From contig CACZVE010000007.1 of NCBI GenBank assembly GCA_902784565.1, positions 1 through 64,000 of the forward strand: a stretch of DNA of 64,000 nt, in the 5' to 3' direction. The notes beneath the pieces were generated by a model. It made no database searches and had not been told where the DNA came from. It worked only from the letters and a program-made list of their open reading frames with translations. A program made the position numbers and the translations under genes. The DNA comes from an uncultured Prevotellaceae bacterium. Lineage in GTDB: Bacteria > Bacteroidota > Bacteroidia > Bacteroidales > Bacteroidaceae. Of the stretch, positions 62,947 to 64,000 are shown in pieces. The first letter of the stretch is position 1, and every line of letters starts with the position of its first letter.

Positions 62947-64000
62947 TTATTTTACCTTTTTACTCTTGAATTCCTTAATGGCATCCTGTACATTCACCCG
63001 TTTACCGTCCTTAAAAGCAATAAGAAAGGCCTCAGGAAACTTCGTGAGAAGATCTTTCCGTAACTGGTTTATCTTGTTAAAATCTTCTGATGCACCTACA
63101 GTATACTTGTACAACCCACCTTCCTGATAACAATCGGTATCCTTCGTGCCCTTAAAGCGTGAATCATTGGTATTCAGTTTTTTCGGCGATGTCAAGATCT
63201 GTACCTTGAATATCGGTCCTGTCTCAGAAGACTTTGGCTCAGACAACTTGACTTCTGGCTGCTTCGGGTGGGGCTGGCTCGTTGCAGGTTTATCTGGGGT
63301 TCCAGGATTTTCCGGGTTACCCGGGATATCTGTGACTTCCGGAGTATCCGGTTGTACAGATTGCTTCGGCTCCGGCTTAGATTCTGGCTTCGGCTCGGGC
63401 TTAGATTCTGGCTTCGGCTCGGGCTTAGATTCTGGTTTCGGCTCGGGTTTAGATTCTGGTTTCGGCTCAGGTTTAGGTTTGGGCTCTGCTTTTGGTTCTG
63501 CCATATAAGGCACTGTGATGCCGCCACTGAACCGTTTCTTATAGGCTGCGAATGCATTAAAGATACCACGCGCATATTGTTCTGTAGCCAACGACGTATT
63601 CATATACTGCTCCTCATCGCGCGTAGAGATAAAGCCCAACTCTATCAGACACCCCGGCATCGATGTCAGACGCAGTACAGCCAGATTGTCCTGATGGGCT
63701 CCCATATCCTGTCGACCCGTGGCCTGACAGACATACTTCTGCATATACTTGGCCAGTTCGATGCTGTTCTCCATATTCTTGTCCTGTATGAACTCAAACA
63801 GGATATCACTCTCCGGAGAGTTCGGGTCATAGCCATGATAGGTCTGCTTGTAGTCCTTCTCCAGAAAGATCACCTCGTTCTCACGCTTGGCCACCTCCAG
63901 ATTCTCCAGCACACCATTATTCTTACCCGTCCGACGACTCTTGCCCAGCGTATAGGTCTGGAAGCCCCGGACGGTATGACCTTTCGGCACGGCATTGATA
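62947..64000 (-). CDS. N-acetylmuramoyl-L-alanine amidase, partial (5' end outside window)
   Basis: At least 351 residues; the start lies beyond 64000, with the frame open to the edge (INAVPKGHTVRGFQTY). The visible Amidase_3 part includes NSIELAKYMQKYV and LAVLRLTSMPGCLIELGFIS, which contains the late catalytic glutamate; the zinc-binding start of the domain is largely outside. A Lys/Pro/Glu/Ser-rich linker of about five KPESKPEP repeats follows, and the last about 85 residues look like a SPOR peptidoglycan-binding domain (GPIFKVQILTSPKKL). It cleaves the stem peptide from muramic acid during cell separation. MCE follows in the operon. Confidence 0.9.
   Translation of the reverse strand, partial: INAVPKGHTVRGFQTYTLGKSRRTGKNNGVLENLEVAKRENEVIFLEKDYKQTYHGYDPNSPESDILFEFIQDKNMENSIELAKYMQKYVCQATGRQDMGAHQDNLAVLRLTSMPGCLIELGFISTRDEEQYMNTSLATEQYARGIFNAFAAYKKRFSGGITVPYMAEPKAEPKPKPEPKPESKPEPKPESKPEPKPESKPEPKPESKPEPKQSVQPDTPEVTDIPGNPENPGTPDKPATSQPHPKQPEVKLSEPKSSETGPIFKVQILTSPKKLNTNDSRFKGTKDTDCYQEGGLYKYTVGASEDFNKINQLRKDLLTKFPEAFLIAFKDGKRVNVQDAIKEFKSKKVK
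63362..63485 (-). repeat. 24-bp tandem repeat encoding a Pro/Lys/Glu linker
   Basis: About five copies of a 24-bp unit with few differences, coding for KPESKPEP. It lies between the amidase and SPOR domains and is a likely site of length variation between strains; frame is preserved because 24 is a multiple of 3. Confidence 0.85.

Noticed and set aside
63362..63485. 24-bp repeats as a possible member of the heptad family
   Set aside because: The period is 24 bp, a multiple of 3, and it encodes a usual Pro/Lys/Glu linker between two domains; it is a different type of repeat.

Overview
The window looks like chromosomal DNA of a gut- or rumen-type Bacteroidota, most likely Prevotella or a close relative. 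This rests on Bacteroidota promoters (TTG/TTTG near -33, about 20 bp, then TAnnTTTG near -7), few Shine-Dalgarno sites, BspA-type leucine-rich repeats, a PorE-like type IX secretion lipoprotein, LruC/DUF4842 and DUF4492 proteins, a BtuB-like receptor with the Bacteroidota N-terminal extension, and GH9/GH53 glycan enzymes. No rRNA, tRNA, CRISPR array, intact transposase or prophage was seen.

Layout. 1-5.4 kb (+): ilvE, DUF975 membrane protein, trmB, BspA-like LRR protein, Mrp ATPase, then a terminator. 5.5-12.3 kb (-): an efflux operon read as coiled-coil protein, TolC, HlyD, ABC-2 permease(s), CDP-alcohol phosphatidyltransferase; two genes carry apparent one-base frameshifts and no ATPase is encoded. 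12.3-15.4 kb (+): DUF4492-cydA-cydB, cytochrome bd oxidase. 15.5-19.1 kb (-): aldose-epimerase-like, aat, and a TPR/SpoIIE-like lipoprotein. 19.2-20.3 kb: a small secreted protein, a decayed RhuM fragment and an AT-rich island of three 82-83 bp tandem units. 20.3-21.2 kb (+): CE1-like esterase. 21.2-26.3 kb (-): porin, imelysin lipoprotein, di-haem DUF1111 oxidoreductase and a small membrane-anchored protein, divergent from a hemerythrin/RIC-LuxR fusion regulator. 27.3-32 kb (-): Zn/Cd-type P-ATPase, and a porin plus sodium:solute symporter pair. 32-43.1 kb (+): Gfo/Idh/MocA oxidoreductase, GH9, two HAMP proteins resembling broken histidine kinases, a large outer-membrane barrel, Fe-alcohol dehydrogenase, epimerase. 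43.2-50.5 kb: topoisomerase III, AraC-type membrane regulator (-), LruC-domain lipoprotein, PorE. 50.4-52.2 kb (-): ECF sigma operon. 52.3-54.9 kb (+): RsmF-like methyltransferase, thyA, folA. 54.8-64 kb (-): panE-GH53, a Fic protein, dnaA followed by a BtuB-like receptor, and an amidase-MCE pair cut by the window end.

The most unusual signal is a family of heptanucleotide tandem repeats. I count 15 clear arrays of 3-5 seven-base units, plus one degenerate array, with several related unit sequences. All six intergenic arrays end 1-6 nt before a start codon, in the place of a ribosome-binding site, and several run into the upstream stop codon. The other nine lie in frame inside coding sequences: four in the RsmF-like gene, four in the BtuB-like gene and one in the P-type ATPase. 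A one-unit change would shift frame inside a gene or change the spacing before a start. Whether they vary is not known from one sequence.
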